This document shows positions 8,384-18,364 of a DNA stretch of 64,000 nt, piece by piece; the first letter of the stretch is position 1; each line of letters starts with the position of its first letter. Source of the DNA: Gemmobacter fulvus (GTDB taxonomy: Bacteria > Pseudomonadota > Alphaproteobacteria > Rhodobacterales > Rhodobacteraceae). The DNA is taken from contig NZ_CP076361.1 of assembly GCF_018798885.1 (NCBI RefSeq), positions 2,757,501-2,821,500 of the forward strand, read 5' to 3'. The notes beneath the pieces were generated by a model, which saw only the letters and a list, made by a program, of their open reading frames with translations, had not been told where the DNA came from and ran no database searches. The translations under genes were made by a program, and so were the position numbers.

Positions 8384-9007
8384 ATGGGCAAAGTCATTAC
8401 GGTTGCACAGCAGAAGGGCGGCGCGGGGAAAACCACGCTGGCCGTCAATCTGGCGGTGTGTTTCGCCAAGCAGGGGTTGCGGGTGGCGCTGATCGACAGC
8501 GATCCGCAGGGCAGCCTTGGCCGTTGGTTCATGACACGTCTGGACCGGCTGGGCGCGCCGGATCTGGAGTTTTCCACCGCCTCGGCCTGGGGGGTGGGGT
8601 ATGAGTGCAAAAAGCTGCGCCAAAGCCATGACATCGTGATTGTCGACACGCCGCCCAAGGTGGACAGCGATCTGCGGCCCGCGCTGCGCGAGGCGGATCT
8701 GGTGCTGATCCCGGTGGCGGCCAGCCATGTCGATCTGTGGGCAACCGATGGTGTGCTGGATCTGGTGGCGCGCGAAAGTGGCCGGGCGCTGATCGTGCTG
8801 AACCGCATGACCTCGGGCACGCGCCTGTCCGACGAGGTGGCGCTGGCCGCCGAAGGCGTGGCGCAAGTCGCCTCGGCGCGGCTGGTGAACCGCGTGGCCT
8901 TTGCCGAAACGCTGGGGCAGGGGTTGGCGGCGGCAGAAGGACGCGGGTCAGCGGCCACCGAAGCCAAGGCGCTCGCCGCCGAAGTTCTGGCCGTTCTGGC
9001 CGAATGA
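8384..9007 (+). CDS. orphan ParA-family ATPase
   Basis: 207 residues. The deviant Walker A motif [10 protein letters not shown] has the signature lysine K11 as well as K16. [13 protein letters not shown] and IVIVDTPPK follow as the switch regions. ParA/MinD proteins use ATP-dependent dimerisation on DNA or membrane to position chromosomes, plasmids or protein clusters. There is no ParB-like gene next to it, so it is more like the orphan ParAs that position other cargo (for example PpfA) than the chromosomal ParA; the cargo is unknown. It appears to be a single-gene unit ended by the hairpin at 9016-9035. Confidence 0.85.
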   Translation: MGKVITVAQQKGGAGKTTLAVNLAVCFAKQGLRVALIDSDPQGSLGRWFMTRLDRLGAPDLEFSTASAWGVGYECKKLRQSHDIVIVDTPPKVDSDLRPALREADLVLIPVAASHVDLWATDGVLDLVARESGRALIVLNRMTSGTRLSDEVALAAEGVAQVASARLVNRVAFAETLGQGLAAAEGRGSAATEAKALAAEVLAVLAE

Positions 9008-9015
9008 AATCGCAA

Positions 9016-9035
9016 GGGCGGGGAACTCCCCGCCC
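9016..9035. terminator. terminator-like hairpin between convergent genes
   Basis: GGGCGGGG, loop AACT, CCCCGCCC: a perfect 8-bp GC-rich stem 8 bases after the parA-like stop and 5 bases beyond the stop of the small minus-strand gene. It has no T-run, so termination could serve either direction. Confidence 0.6.
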
Positions 9036-9040
9036 TGTGA

Positions 9041-9118
9041 TCAGAACACGTCGAAGAAATACAGCAGAATGATGATGGGGATCGGGATGCCGATCATCCA
9101 CGCAAATATGCCTTTCAT
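9041..9118 (-). CDS. 25-residue single-span membrane protein (small ORF)
   Basis: Read directly from the minus strand: ATG at 9118, 25 codons, TGA at 9041. The protein begins MKGIFAWMIGIPIPIIILLY and ends FFDVF, that is, one continuous hydrophobic helix with a Gly-Ile-Pro-Ile-Pro kink and a lone acidic residue near the end. AGGAGG stands 6 bases before the ATG, close to ideal. I recall near-identical tiny proteins annotated as hypothetical in other Rhodobacterales, but no function. It resembles regulatory small membrane proteins that bind larger membrane complexes (inference only). Confidence 0.72.
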   Translation of the reverse strand: MKGIFAWMIGIPIPIIILLYFFDVF

Positions 9119-9214
9119 GGGGTGCCTCCTGTGCAGCGTCTGGCAATCAAACGCCGCATGAAGGATCGGGTTCCCATCAGGCAGTCGGGGCGGACCATGG
9201 CCCGCCCCTGACAA

Positions 9215-10870
<1,656 letters not shown>

Positions 10871-11134
10871 GGCGGCATTCCTCCGAGGGTGATTACAGCG
10901 CCCATCTAGTCAAAATCACGGCGAAGGGCAATCCATCTGCCTGCGGGCAGGCGTGGCTGTTTTGCAGCAGGGCGCGTACGGGCAGGGCATCTCGGATGGC
11001 GCTGCCCAGACCCCGCGCCGTGTGTGCGGCAGGCCATTGTAACACTGCGCGACTTCGGATCAACATGCCGGAAAGCCTGCCGGACGGTGTGGCAGGGGCG
11101 CGCGGCAGGTCGCGCGTGGAGGAGTGCGTTCGAG

Positions 11135-11764
11135 ATGAGATCAGGCTTTCCGGTCGCGCGGCGCGGAATGGTCATCGGCTTGCTGGGCGGATCCTTTGAT
11201 CCGGCGCATGAAGGCCATGTGCATATCACCCGCGAGGCGCTGCGGCGGTTCGGGCTGGACCGGGTGTGGTGGCTGGTCAGCCCCGGCAATCCGCTGAAGG
11301 CGCGCCAGCCCGCGCCAATGGCCGAGCGGATCGCGCAGGCGCGGCGGCTGATGGATCATCCGCGGGTGGTGGTGACGGATCTTGAGGCGCGCATGGGCAC
11401 ACGCTTTACGGCAGCGACGCTGAAGGGGCTGAAGGCGCGTTATCCGGGGGTGCGTTTCGTCTGGCTGATGGGCGGGGACAATCTGGTGCAGTTTCACCGC
11501 TGGGACCGCTGGGAATGGATCATGCAGACTGTGCCGATCGGGGTGCTGGCGCGGCCCGGATCGGGGGTGAAGGGACGGCTGGGCCGCGCCGCGCGGGTCT
11601 ATGCGCGGGAGCGGGTGAGCGAGGCGCAGGCCGAGCGTCTGGGCCATATTCCGGCCCCTGCCTGGGTCTTTGCCGATGTGCCGTTGAAGGCGCTCTCCTC
11701 CAGTGCCATCCGGGCGCGCGGCGATTGGGGCCGGTCCGGCACGCCCGGAATGCCGCCGGAGTGA
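11135..11764 (+). CDS. nadD: nicotinate-nucleotide adenylyltransferase
   Basis: 209 residues. It joins ATP and nicotinate mononucleotide to form NaAD in NAD synthesis. The N-terminal nucleotidyltransferase motif [11 protein letters not shown] carries the catalytic HxGH (H25-H28), followed by [11 protein letters not shown] and, near the end, the SSSAIR motif (here [10 protein letters not shown]) that binds ATP phosphate. I chose the ATG at 11135 (GGAGGAG about 10 bases upstream) rather than 11024, which would add 37 Arg/Ala-rich residues unlike the family. Confidence 0.93.
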   Translation: MRSGFPVARRGMVIGLLGGSFDPAHEGHVHITREALRRFGLDRVWWLVSPGNPLKARQPAPMAERIAQARRLMDHPRVVVTDLEARMGTRFTAATLKGLKARYPGVRFVWLMGGDNLVQFHRWDRWEWIMQTVPIGVLARPGSGVKGRLGRAARVYARERVSEAQAERLGHIPAPAWVFADVPLKALSSSAIRARGDWGRSGTPGMPPE

Positions 11765-11782
11765 CGGGAATTTGACGACAGC

Positions 11783-11818
11783 GGGGGCTGTCTGCCCCCC
11801 GGCAGGCTTTCGCCTGCC
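11783..11818. terminator. paired hairpins after nadD
   Basis: Two stem-loops lie back to back: GGGGGC/GCCCCC (about 11783-11799), and GGCAGGC, loop TTTC, GCCTGCC (11801-11818). They precede the variant 3' element at 11826. This is a form I recall as common after Rhodobacterales genes. There is no T-run. Confidence 0.6.
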
Positions 11819-11825
11819 GCCCCCC

Positions 11826-11848
11826 GAGGATATTTGCACCAATGTGAA
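11826..11848 (+). repeat. dispersed 3' element, divergent copy D
   Basis: GAGGATAT, TTG, CACC, AA, TGTGAA is a looser relative of the GAGTATTT element at 4002, 39232 and 48982. It lies 61 bases after nadD in sense orientation and just after two hairpins. Confidence 0.5.
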
Positions 11849-11870
11849 TGGGCAGAAGTGAGTCTGGCAG

Positions 11871-13334
11871 ATGGGTTGGACACGGCGCGGGATTTTGGCG
11901 GGCTTGCTGGCAGGGGCGGCGTTTCCGGCGGCGGCAGAGGCGCCGTCGGTCTCGCCGCTGCCGCGCCGCCGCGGTGATGGTGGCGAGACTCGGCAGCAGA
12001 TCGAGACGGCGGCGCGGCTGATCGCGGCAGCGCAGCTGGGCGGCGCGGTGGGCTGTCTGGTGGCGGATGCCGCAACCGGCGCGGTGCTGGAGGCGGAAGC
12101 GGCTGATCTGGGCCTGCCGCCTGCAAGCGTGATGAAGGCGCTGACGGCGGCCTATGCGCTGGACCGGTTGGGGGCGGCGCATCGGTTCGAGACGCGGGTT
12201 CTGGCCACTGGGCCGGTGGTCGGTGGGGTGGTGCAGGGGGATCTGTTGCTGGTGGGCGGCGGCGATCCGGTGCTGGACAGCGACATGCTGGGCGATCTGG
12301 CGGCAAGGCTGGCGGCGCAGGGTATTCGCGGGGTGCGGGGGCGGTATCTGGCCTGGGGCGGGGCTTTGCCTGCGCTGGAGCGGATTGACGCCGAGCAACC
12401 GGAGTTCGTGGGCTACAACCCGGCGCTGGCCGGGCTGAACCTGAATTTCAACCGGGTGAATTTCGAATGGGCCCGGGCGGCGCAGGGCTGGACGCTCACG
12501 ATGGATGCGCGGGCCGAGCGGTTTGTGCCCCTGGTGCGTATGGCCGAGGTGCAGGTGGTGTCGCGCGCGCAGCCGCTGTTCCGCTATGAGGGCGGCGCGG
12601 GGGGGGACCGTTGGACCGTGGCCGCAGAGGCCTTGGGCAAGGGCGGCAGCCGCTGGTTGCCGGTGCGCCATCCTGCAATCTATGCGGGCGAGGTGTTCCA
12701 GACCCTTTGTGCCGCGCAGGGCGTGGTTCTGCCCGATGTGGCTGTGGCCGAGATGCGGCCCGAGGGGGCGGTTCTGGCGGCGCATCGCAGCGAGACGCTG
12801 GATATGATTCTGCGCGGCATGTTGAAACATTCCACCAATCTGACCGCCGAAGTGACCGGCCTTGCCGCATCGGAGGCCGCGAGTTTGCGGGTGTCGGCGC
12901 TGGCGATGCAGGAATGGGCGCGGCTGCGCCATGGGGTTTCGGCGCGGTTCGTTGACCATTCGGGGCTGGGCGGCAGCTCGCGGATTTCGGCGGCGGATAT
13001 GGTGCGCGCGCTGGTCGGGGTGCAGGACGGGATGTTGCCGGGATTGCTGAAGCCGCATGGGATGCGCGATGGCAAGGGCAAGCTGATCGAGGGGCATCCG
13101 GTGCAGGTTCTGGCGAAAACCGGCACGCTGAACTTTGTGTCCAGCCTTGCCGGCTATATCCAGCCGCCGGGCGGGCGGCGGCTGGCCTTTGCGATCTTTG
13201 CCGCTGATGTACCGCGCAGGGCTGCGCTGGCCGAGGCCGAGCGCGAGCGGCCCGCGGGCGGCGAGGCTTGGCTGAAACGGGCGCGGGCCTTGCAGGCGCA
13301 GCTGGTCAGCCGCTGGGCCGGGCTTTACGCCTGA
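11871..13334 (+). CDS. dacB: D-alanyl-D-alanine carboxypeptidase/endopeptidase (PBP4 type, class C)
   Basis: 487 residues. It trims or cleaves peptidoglycan peptides in the periplasm. An N-terminal export signal with a twin arginine (WTRRGILAGLLAGAAFPAAAEA) is visible. The penicillin-binding triad is SVMK (S86, K89), STN at about 322 and KTG at 416. The large insert after the SxxK motif is typical of the PBP4 (peptidase S13) family. The twin-arginine start might indicate Tat export, but it is short of the full consensus. It follows nadD closely and is convergent with the TerB-like gene, with only 9 bases between their ends. Confidence 0.92.
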   Translation: MGWTRRGILAGLLAGAAFPAAAEAPSVSPLPRRRGDGGETRQQIETAARLIAAAQLGGAVGCLVADAATGAVLEAEAADLGLPPASVMKALTAAYALDRLGAAHRFETRVLATGPVVGGVVQGDLLLVGGGDPVLDSDMLGDLAARLAAQGIRGVRGRYLAWGGALPALERIDAEQPEFVGYNPALAGLNLNFNRVNFEWARAAQGWTLTMDARAERFVPLVRMAEVQVVSRAQPLFRYEGGAGGDRWTVAAEALGKGGSRWLPVRHPAIYAGEVFQTLCAAQGVVLPDVAVAEMRPEGAVLAAHRSETLDMILRGMLKHSTNLTAEVTGLAASEAASLRVSALAMQEWARLRHGVSARFVDHSGLGGSSRISAADMVRALVGVQDGMLPGLLKPHGMRDGKGKLIEGHPVQVLAKTGTLNFVSSLAGYIQPPGGRRLAFAIFAADVPRRAALAEAERERPAGGEAWLKRARALQAQLVSRWAGLYA

Positions 13335-13343
13335 GGCGGCCGG

Positions 13344-13766
13344 TCAGGGCCGCAGATGGCGCACCCTTGCGCCCCATTCGATGGCTGCCGCGTGCAGCCT
13401 GTCGATGTTCAGCTCGTCGCGGATCTCTTCGAGCATGCGCAGCTCCACCTCGCGCAGGGTGCCATCTGCCGCCGCCACGTCGCAGGCCAGCGCATAGGCG
13501 GTTTCATAAAGCCGCTCGGGCAGGCCATCGCGGATCAGTCCGAACAGCGCATCCAGCCCGTCCTCTTCTTCGAACAGGTCAAACACGGTCTGCGAAATCT
13601 GGCGCATCCGGTCGGCATCATAGGCGGCAAACACCGGCATGTGATTGACCATGCGGTGAATCGCCACCAGTTCGGCCGTGCGCATATTCTCGTCAGAGGC
13701 GGAAACGGCGATCATCACGGCGACAAGCGCATCCTGAGGCGACAACGAGGCGGGGGTATCGGGCAC
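13344..13766 (-). CDS. TerB-like (tellurite resistance TerB fold) protein
   Basis: 140 residues, all helical in appearance, with the TerB-fold pattern: ALVAVMIAVSASDENMRTAEL at the N-terminus and ACDVAAADGTLREVELRMLEEI in the second half, two similar helix pairs with conserved acidic residues. TerB-fold proteins bind metal and act at membrane or stress complexes; the role here is unknown and there are no other ter genes. The start is GTG, with AAGGA 8 bases upstream. It is convergent with dacB and divergent from lysS. Confidence 0.75.
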   Translation of the reverse strand: MPDTPASLSPQDALVAVMIAVSASDENMRTAELVAIHRMVNHMPVFAAYDADRMRQISQTVFDLFEEEDGLDALFGLIRDGLPERLYETAYALACDVAAADGTLREVELRMLEEIRDELNIDRLHAAAIEWGARVRHLRP

Positions 13767-13883
13767 GGGTAAGATCCTTTGATCCGGTGTTGGCCCTTAG
13801 AATATTGACGCGGGCGGGGGGCGGCAATAGGAGACGGGGCGTTGGCGGGCACGGGGCCCGCCCCGATGCCTGAGGATGCGCCG

Positions 13884-15464
13884 ATGTCTGCCCTGCGTGA
13901 CGCCGCGATGAAATCAAAAGCCTGGCCCTTTGAAGAGGCCCGCCGCATCCTCAAACGTTATGAAAAGAAGGCACCGGAAAAGGGCTATGTGCTGTTCGAG
14001 ACGGGCTATGGACCGAGCGGGCTGCCGCATATCGGCACCTTCGGCGAAGTTGCGCGCACGACGATGATCCGCCGCGCGTTTGAGGTGATCAGCGACATTC
14101 CGACGCGGCTGATCTGTTTTTCGGATGATGTGGACGGCATGCGCAAGGTGCCGGAAAACGTGCCGCAGCAAGAGATGCTGTATGCGAATATCCAGAAGCC
14201 GCTGACCTCGGTGCCCGATCCGTTCGGGCAGTATGAAAGCTTTGGACATCACAACAACGCCATGCTGCGCCGCTTTCTGGATACGTTCGGGTTCGAATAT
14301 GAATTCATCAGCGCGACGGAATTCTACCGCTCGGGCCAGTTTGACGACACTTTGAAACTGGCGACCGAACGCTATGACGCAATCATGGCGATCATGCTGA
14401 AATCCCTGCGTGAAGAGCGGCAGCAGACCTATAGCTGCTTCCTGCCGATCCACCCGGAAACCGGGCGGGTGCTCTATGTGCCGATGAAGAATGTCGATCC
14501 GGTCAACCATACCATCACCTTTGATGATGAGGAGGGCCGGGAATGGACGCTGCCGGTGACGGGCGGCCGTGTGAAGCTGCAATGGAAGCCCGATTTCGGC
14601 GCGCGCTGGGCGGCGCTGGGCGTCGATTTCGAGATGTATGGCAAGGACCACTCGACCAATACGCCGATCTATGACGGCATCTGTGAAGTGCTGGGCGGCA
14701 AGAAGCCCGAACACATGACCTATGAGCTGTTCCTGGATGAAACCGGGCAGAAGATTTCCAAATCCAAGGGCAACGGGCTGACCATTGATGAATGGCTGAC
14801 CTATGCCTCGGCGGAAAGCCTGAGCTATTTCATGTATCAGAAGCCGAAAACGGCCAAGCGGATGCATTTTGATGTGATCCCGCGCGCGGTGGATGAATAT
14901 CACCAGCAATTGCGCGCCTATCCGACGCAGGACGTGGATCAGCAGGTGAACAATCCGGTCTGGCATATCCATTCCGGTCAGCCGCCGGAAAGCCGGATGG
15001 TGGTGCCGTTCTCGATGCTGCTCAATCTGGCATCGGTGGCCGGGGCTGTGGATGCCAAGGGGCTGTGGGGCTTTATCAAGCGCTATGCGCCCGAGGCCTC
15101 GCCAGAGGCGAACCCGGATCTGGATGCGGCGGCGGGCTTTGCCGTGCGGTATTTTGCGGATCGCATCGCGCCGACACGGGCCTTCCGCCTGCCGACCGAG
15201 ACCGAGCGCGCCGCGATGGCCGATCTGCGGGCGCGGCTGGCGGTCTGGCAGGGTGGTCTGGATGATGAGGCCCTGCAAAGCATGGTCTTCGCCGTCGGCA
15301 AGGACCATGGGTTCGAGCCGCTGCGCGACTGGTTCAAGGCCCTTTACGAAGTGCTGCTGGGCGCGTCGGACGGGCCGCGCTTTGGCGGGTTCATCGCGCT
15401 TTACGGGGTCGAGGAAAGCATTGCCCTGCTGGACCGGGGGCTGGCGGGCGAACTGGTGCGCTGA
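13884..15464 (+). CDS. lysS: lysyl-tRNA synthetase, class I
   Basis: 526 residues. It charges tRNA-Lys, using a class I Rossmann fold rather than the class II fold of most bacteria; the class I form is typical of archaea and alphaproteobacteria. HIGT (49-52) is the HIGH-type motif and KISKSKGNG (about 290) the KMSKS loop. [17 protein letters not shown] and [17 protein letters not shown] are typical of archaeal-type LysRS. I chose 13884 ([14 protein letters not shown]) because GAGG lies 9 bases upstream and relatives start there; 13842 is the longest frame. A terminator follows. Confidence 0.94.
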   Translation: MSALRDAAMKSKAWPFEEARRILKRYEKKAPEKGYVLFETGYGPSGLPHIGTFGEVARTTMIRRAFEVISDIPTRLICFSDDVDGMRKVPENVPQQEMLYANIQKPLTSVPDPFGQYESFGHHNNAMLRRFLDTFGFEYEFISATEFYRSGQFDDTLKLATERYDAIMAIMLKSLREERQQTYSCFLPIHPETGRVLYVPMKNVDPVNHTITFDDEEGREWTLPVTGGRVKLQWKPDFGARWAALGVDFEMYGKDHSTNTPIYDGICEVLGGKKPEHMTYELFLDETGQKISKSKGNGLTIDEWLTYASAESLSYFMYQKPKTAKRMHFDVIPRAVDEYHQQLRAYPTQDVDQQVNNPVWHIHSGQPPESRMVVPFSMLLNLASVAGAVDAKGLWGFIKRYAPEASPEANPDLDAAAGFAVRYFADRIAPTRAFRLPTETERAAMADLRARLAVWQGGLDDEALQSMVFAVGKDHGFEPLRDWFKALYEVLLGASDGPRFGGFIALYGVEESIALLDRGLAGELVR

Positions 15465-15493
15465 GCGCGCGCCTCCATGTGACGCCATCTTCG

Positions 15494-15527
15494 GGGCGGG
15501 CCTGCTTGCAGGTCCGCCCTTCCTTTT
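15494..15527 (+). terminator. Rho-independent terminator of lysS
   Basis: GGGCGGGCCTGC, loop TT, GCAGGTCCGCCC (12 pairs, one G-T), then TTCCTTTTG. It lies 29 bases after the lysS stop. Confidence 0.88.
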
Positions 15528-15548
15528 GTGCCCTGCGGATTTCCGGGG

Positions 15549-15588
15549 CTTTCGTCAAAGCTTCACCAAACCGCGTCACTCTCGTCAT
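15549..15588 (+). promoter_or_regulatory. weak Pho-box-like region upstream of phnC
   Basis: Four TCA-type half-sites (TCGTCA, TTCAC, CGTCAC, CGTCAT) lie in 40 bases, the place a PhoB site would be expected for a phosphonate operon. Spacing is 8, 13 and 9 rather than the regular 11, so the match is poor. Confidence 0.3.
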
Positions 15589-15632
15589 ATCCGCAGCGTA
15601 GCACCCGCCTCGGAACATGAGGGAGCGATGCG

Positions 15633-16442
15633 GTGCTGCAAGTCAATCAGGTGACACGGCGGTTCGGGGCCAAGGCCGCCGTTGACAGGATCAGCTTTGC
15701 GGTGGATCGCCCGGCTTTCGTGGGCATCATCGGGCGGTCAGGCGCCGGCAAATCGACCTTCCTGCGCATGATGAACCGGCTGACGGATGCCAGCGAAGGC
15801 GAGATCCTGGTGGACGGGCGCAATGTGCTGGCGCTGGTCGGGCAGGAAAAGCGCCAGTGGCAACGCCAATGCGCGATGATCTTTCAGCAATTCAACCTCG
15901 TGCCGCGGATGGATGTCTGCTCCAACGTGCTGCATGGCATCCTGAACGGGCGCTCGCTGGCGGCGACGCTGTTCAACCTGTGGTCCGAAGCCGAAATCAC
16001 CCGCGCGCTGGGCATCCTCGACCGTCTGGGCATTGCCGAACAGGCCCCGAAACGTGCCGAGGCGCTGTCGGGCGGTCAGCAGCAGCGCGTCGCCATTGCA
16101 CGGGCGCTGATGCAGGATCCCAAGGTCATTCTGGCGGATGAGCCGATTGCCTCGCTCGATCCGATGAATGCGCAACTGGTGATGGATACGCTGCGCCGCA
16201 TCCATGACGAGGATGGCCGCATGGTCATCGCCAACCTGCATACGCTCGATACCGCGCGCCGCTATTGCGACCGGGTGATCGGGATGCGCGATGGCCGCAT
16301 CGTGTTTGACGGCACGCCCACCCAACTGACCACCGGCGTTGCCCGCGACATCTATGGCGCGGATGCCTCGTTCAACGAGGCCGCGACCTCGACCTCCATC
16401 GAACAGCCGGACCGCGCCTATGCGGATGCGATGCTCGGCTGA
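15633..16442 (+). CDS. phnC: phosphonate ABC transporter ATP-binding protein
   Basis: 269 residues. It is the ATPase that drives phosphonate uptake. Walker A is GRSGAGKST (about 30-38), the signature [15 protein letters not shown], and Walker [14 protein letters not shown]. The Q-loop reads [14 protein letters not shown]. The pattern is that of the PhnC subfamily, supported by the phnD and two phnE genes that follow. The start is GTG with GAGGGAG upstream. The operon follows the lysS terminator, so it has its own promoter, probably under phosphate-starvation control (inference). Confidence 0.93.
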   Translation: MLQVNQVTRRFGAKAAVDRISFAVDRPAFVGIIGRSGAGKSTFLRMMNRLTDASEGEILVDGRNVLALVGQEKRQWQRQCAMIFQQFNLVPRMDVCSNVLHGILNGRSLAATLFNLWSEAEITRALGILDRLGIAEQAPKRAEALSGGQQQRVAIARALMQDPKVILADEPIASLDPMNAQLVMDTLRRIHDEDGRMVIANLHTLDTARRYCDRVIGMRDGRIVFDGTPTQLTTGVARDIYGADASFNEAATSTSIEQPDRAYADAMLG

Positions 16443-16487
16443 TCTTTCACCGGCCCCGGCATGGGGCCAAACCCATCGGAGACTTCC

Positions 16488-17390
16488 ATGAAAATGTTGC
16501 TTGCCGCCCTTGTCGCCACCACCGCCCTGTCGGGCACGGCCATGGCCGAAGGTATCACCGGTTTCAACATCGGCCTGCTGGGCGGTGAAAACGCGCAGGA
16601 CCGGATGACCTCGAACGAATGTCTGCGCAACTATGCCGAAGAAACGCTGGGCGTGCCGGTCAAGCTGTTCGCGCCCGCCGATTATGACGGCGTGATCCAG
16701 GGCCTGCTGGGCGGCACGATCGACATGGCCTGGCTGGGCGCATCGGCCTATGCCAAGGTCTATCTGACCGACCCCGAAGCGGTGGATGTGGCACTGGTGA
16801 AAACCAACCTCGACGGGTCGTTCACCTATCACTCCATCGGGTTTGCCCGCAAGGACAAGGGCGTGACCTCGCTGGCCGACATGAAGGGCAAGGTGTTTGC
16901 CTTTGGTGATCCGAACTCGACCTCCGGCTATCTGATCCCTTCGGTGGAAATCCCCGAGGCCATCGGTGCCACGATGGAAAATGGCGATTATTTCGGCGAG
17001 GTCAAATTCGTTGGCGGGCACGAGCAGACCATCGTGGCCGTTGCCAATGGTGACGTGGACGCCGGTGTGACCTGGGCCGATGGTCAGGGCAACTGGGAAG
17101 ACGGCTACAACTCGGGCGCGCTGCGCAAGGCGGTGGATGCCGGTCTGGTCGACATGAACGACGTGGTGGAGATCTGGAAATCTAAGCCGATCCCGGAAGG
17201 CCCGGTCGTGCTGCGCCGCGCGCTGCCGCAGGACGTGAAAGACAAGATGATTGATCTGGTCAAGGGCATGCACGCCAAGGACGCCGATTGCGCCTATGGC
17301 ATCGCGGCGGGCGAAACCGCCGGGTTTACCCCGATCACCCATGATTACTACGGCTCGATCATCGCCGTGCGCCAGCAACAGGCCAACTGA
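16488..17390 (+). CDS. phnD: phosphonate ABC transporter substrate-binding protein
   Basis: 300 residues. A classic Sec signal MKMLLAALVATTALSGTAMA-EG shows it is periplasmic. The mature part has FNIGLLGGENAQDRM, LGGTIDMAWLGASAYAK and FGDPNSTSGYLIPS, the ligand-binding motifs of PhnD proteins; the serine/threonine run contacts the phosphonate group. I chose 16488 (GGAGA 5 bases upstream) over 16461, which would put charged residues before the signal. It captures phosphonates for the PhnE permeases. Confidence 0.93.
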   Translation: MKMLLAALVATTALSGTAMAEGITGFNIGLLGGENAQDRMTSNECLRNYAEETLGVPVKLFAPADYDGVIQGLLGGTIDMAWLGASAYAKVYLTDPEAVDVALVKTNLDGSFTYHSIGFARKDKGVTSLADMKGKVFAFGDPNSTSGYLIPSVEIPEAIGATMENGDYFGEVKFVGGHEQTIVAVANGDVDAGVTWADGQGNWEDGYNSGALRKAVDAGLVDMNDVVEIWKSKPIPEGPVVLRRALPQDVKDKMIDLVKGMHAKDADCAYGIAAGETAGFTPITHDYYGSIIAVRQQQAN

Positions 17391-17406
17391 GGTTTCATGA
17401 CGCGAC

Positions 17407-17442
17407 GCCGGGTCTCCGCAGGGAGGCCCGGCAATTCTTTTT
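17407..17442 (+). terminator. internal terminator/attenuator between phnD and phnE
   Basis: GCCGGGTCTCC, loop GCAG, GGAGGCCCGGC, then AATTCTTTTT. It is a strong Rho-independent form inside the operon, 16 bases after phnD. It should let the binding protein be made in excess over the permeases. Confidence 0.85.
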
Positions 17443-17470
17443 GACCGGGCGGCGCGCAGGGGGCTGGCAG

Positions 17471-18361
17471 ATGGTGGATGTGGCATATGGACCGGAACCG
17501 GGGCCGCGCAGGAAACAGGGCAGTCAGGAGCCGTTCGGAACCGAGGCATATCTTGCCATGGTGCGCCGTAAGCGGATGTATGGCGGTATTCTGCTGATCC
17601 TGTTCGTGGCGATGATGGCTGCCGGTTTTCAACTGGCAGACGGGCGCAATGCGGGCGGGTTCTGGCAGGGGCTGCATCAGGTGGGGGCGTTCCCCTCCGA
17701 GGTTCTGGCCGAGGCCTGGGCCCGCCGCGCCAATCTGCCGGGGCTGGCTTGGCAATTCGTGCCCTCGCTGATCGAAACCCTGAACATCGCGGCGGTCTCG
17801 ACGCTGCTGGGCGGGCTTGCCGCCATGGCGCTGGCGCTGCTGTCCACCCGCGGGCTGGCGCGCTGGTTCCGGCTGATCCCGCTGTTCCGGCGCATGCTGG
17901 ATGCGTTTCGAGCGGTGCCGGAAATTGTGGTGGCGCTGGTGCTGATCTTCATTCTGGGCGGCGGGCCGGTGCCTGCGGTGATTGCCATCGCGCTGCACAC
18001 CACCGGTGCGCTGGGCAAGCTGTTTTCCGAAGTGGCCGAAAACGCCGATCTGCGCCCGGTCGAGGGGCTGACCTCGGTCGGGGCGGGTTGGGGGCAGCGC
18101 ATGGCCTTGGGCGTGCTGCCGCAGGTCGCGCCGAACTGGATCAGCTATGCGCTGCTGCGGTTTGAAATCAACGTGCGCGCCTCGGCCATTCTGGGTTTCG
18201 TGGGCGAGGGCGGCATCGGCCATGACCTGAAGCTGGCGATGCAATGGGGCGGCGGCAAATACGATCAGGTCGTGGCGATCTTCCTCATCCTGTTCCTGAC
18301 CATCGTGGCGATTGACCAGATGTCGGATCATTTCCGCAACCGTCTTGTGAAGGGGCGCTGA
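17471..18361 (+). CDS. phnE: phosphonate ABC transporter permease PhnE (first copy)
   Basis: 296 residues. The first membrane span is at about 37-55 (YGGILLILFVAMMAAGF). The inner-membrane permease core follows with five or six spans and the EAA-like loop AENADLRPVEGLTSVGAGW, ending GILGFVGEGGIG-type (here AILGFVGEGGIGHDLK). I chose the ATG at 17471 rather than the TTG at 17441, which overlaps the terminator T-run. The second permease starts 3 bases after this stop, so the two probably form the transmembrane dimer. Confidence 0.9.
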   Translation: MVDVAYGPEPGPRRKQGSQEPFGTEAYLAMVRRKRMYGGILLILFVAMMAAGFQLADGRNAGGFWQGLHQVGAFPSEVLAEAWARRANLPGLAWQFVPSLIETLNIAAVSTLLGGLAAMALALLSTRGLARWFRLIPLFRRMLDAFRAVPEIVVALVLIFILGGGPVPAVIAIALHTTGALGKLFSEVAENADLRPVEGLTSVGAGWGQRMALGVLPQVAPNWISYALLRFEINVRASAILGFVGEGGIGHDLKLAMQWGGGKYDQVVAIFLILFLTIVAIDQMSDHFRNRLVKGR

Positions 18362-18364
18362 GCC

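Noticed and set aside
13344-13766. Tellurite resistance locus
   Set aside because: Only a lone TerB-fold gene; no terC, terD or terZ nearby.
15549-15588. Clear Pho box upstream of phnC
   Set aside because: Half-sites are present but spacing is irregular; kept only as a weak feature.
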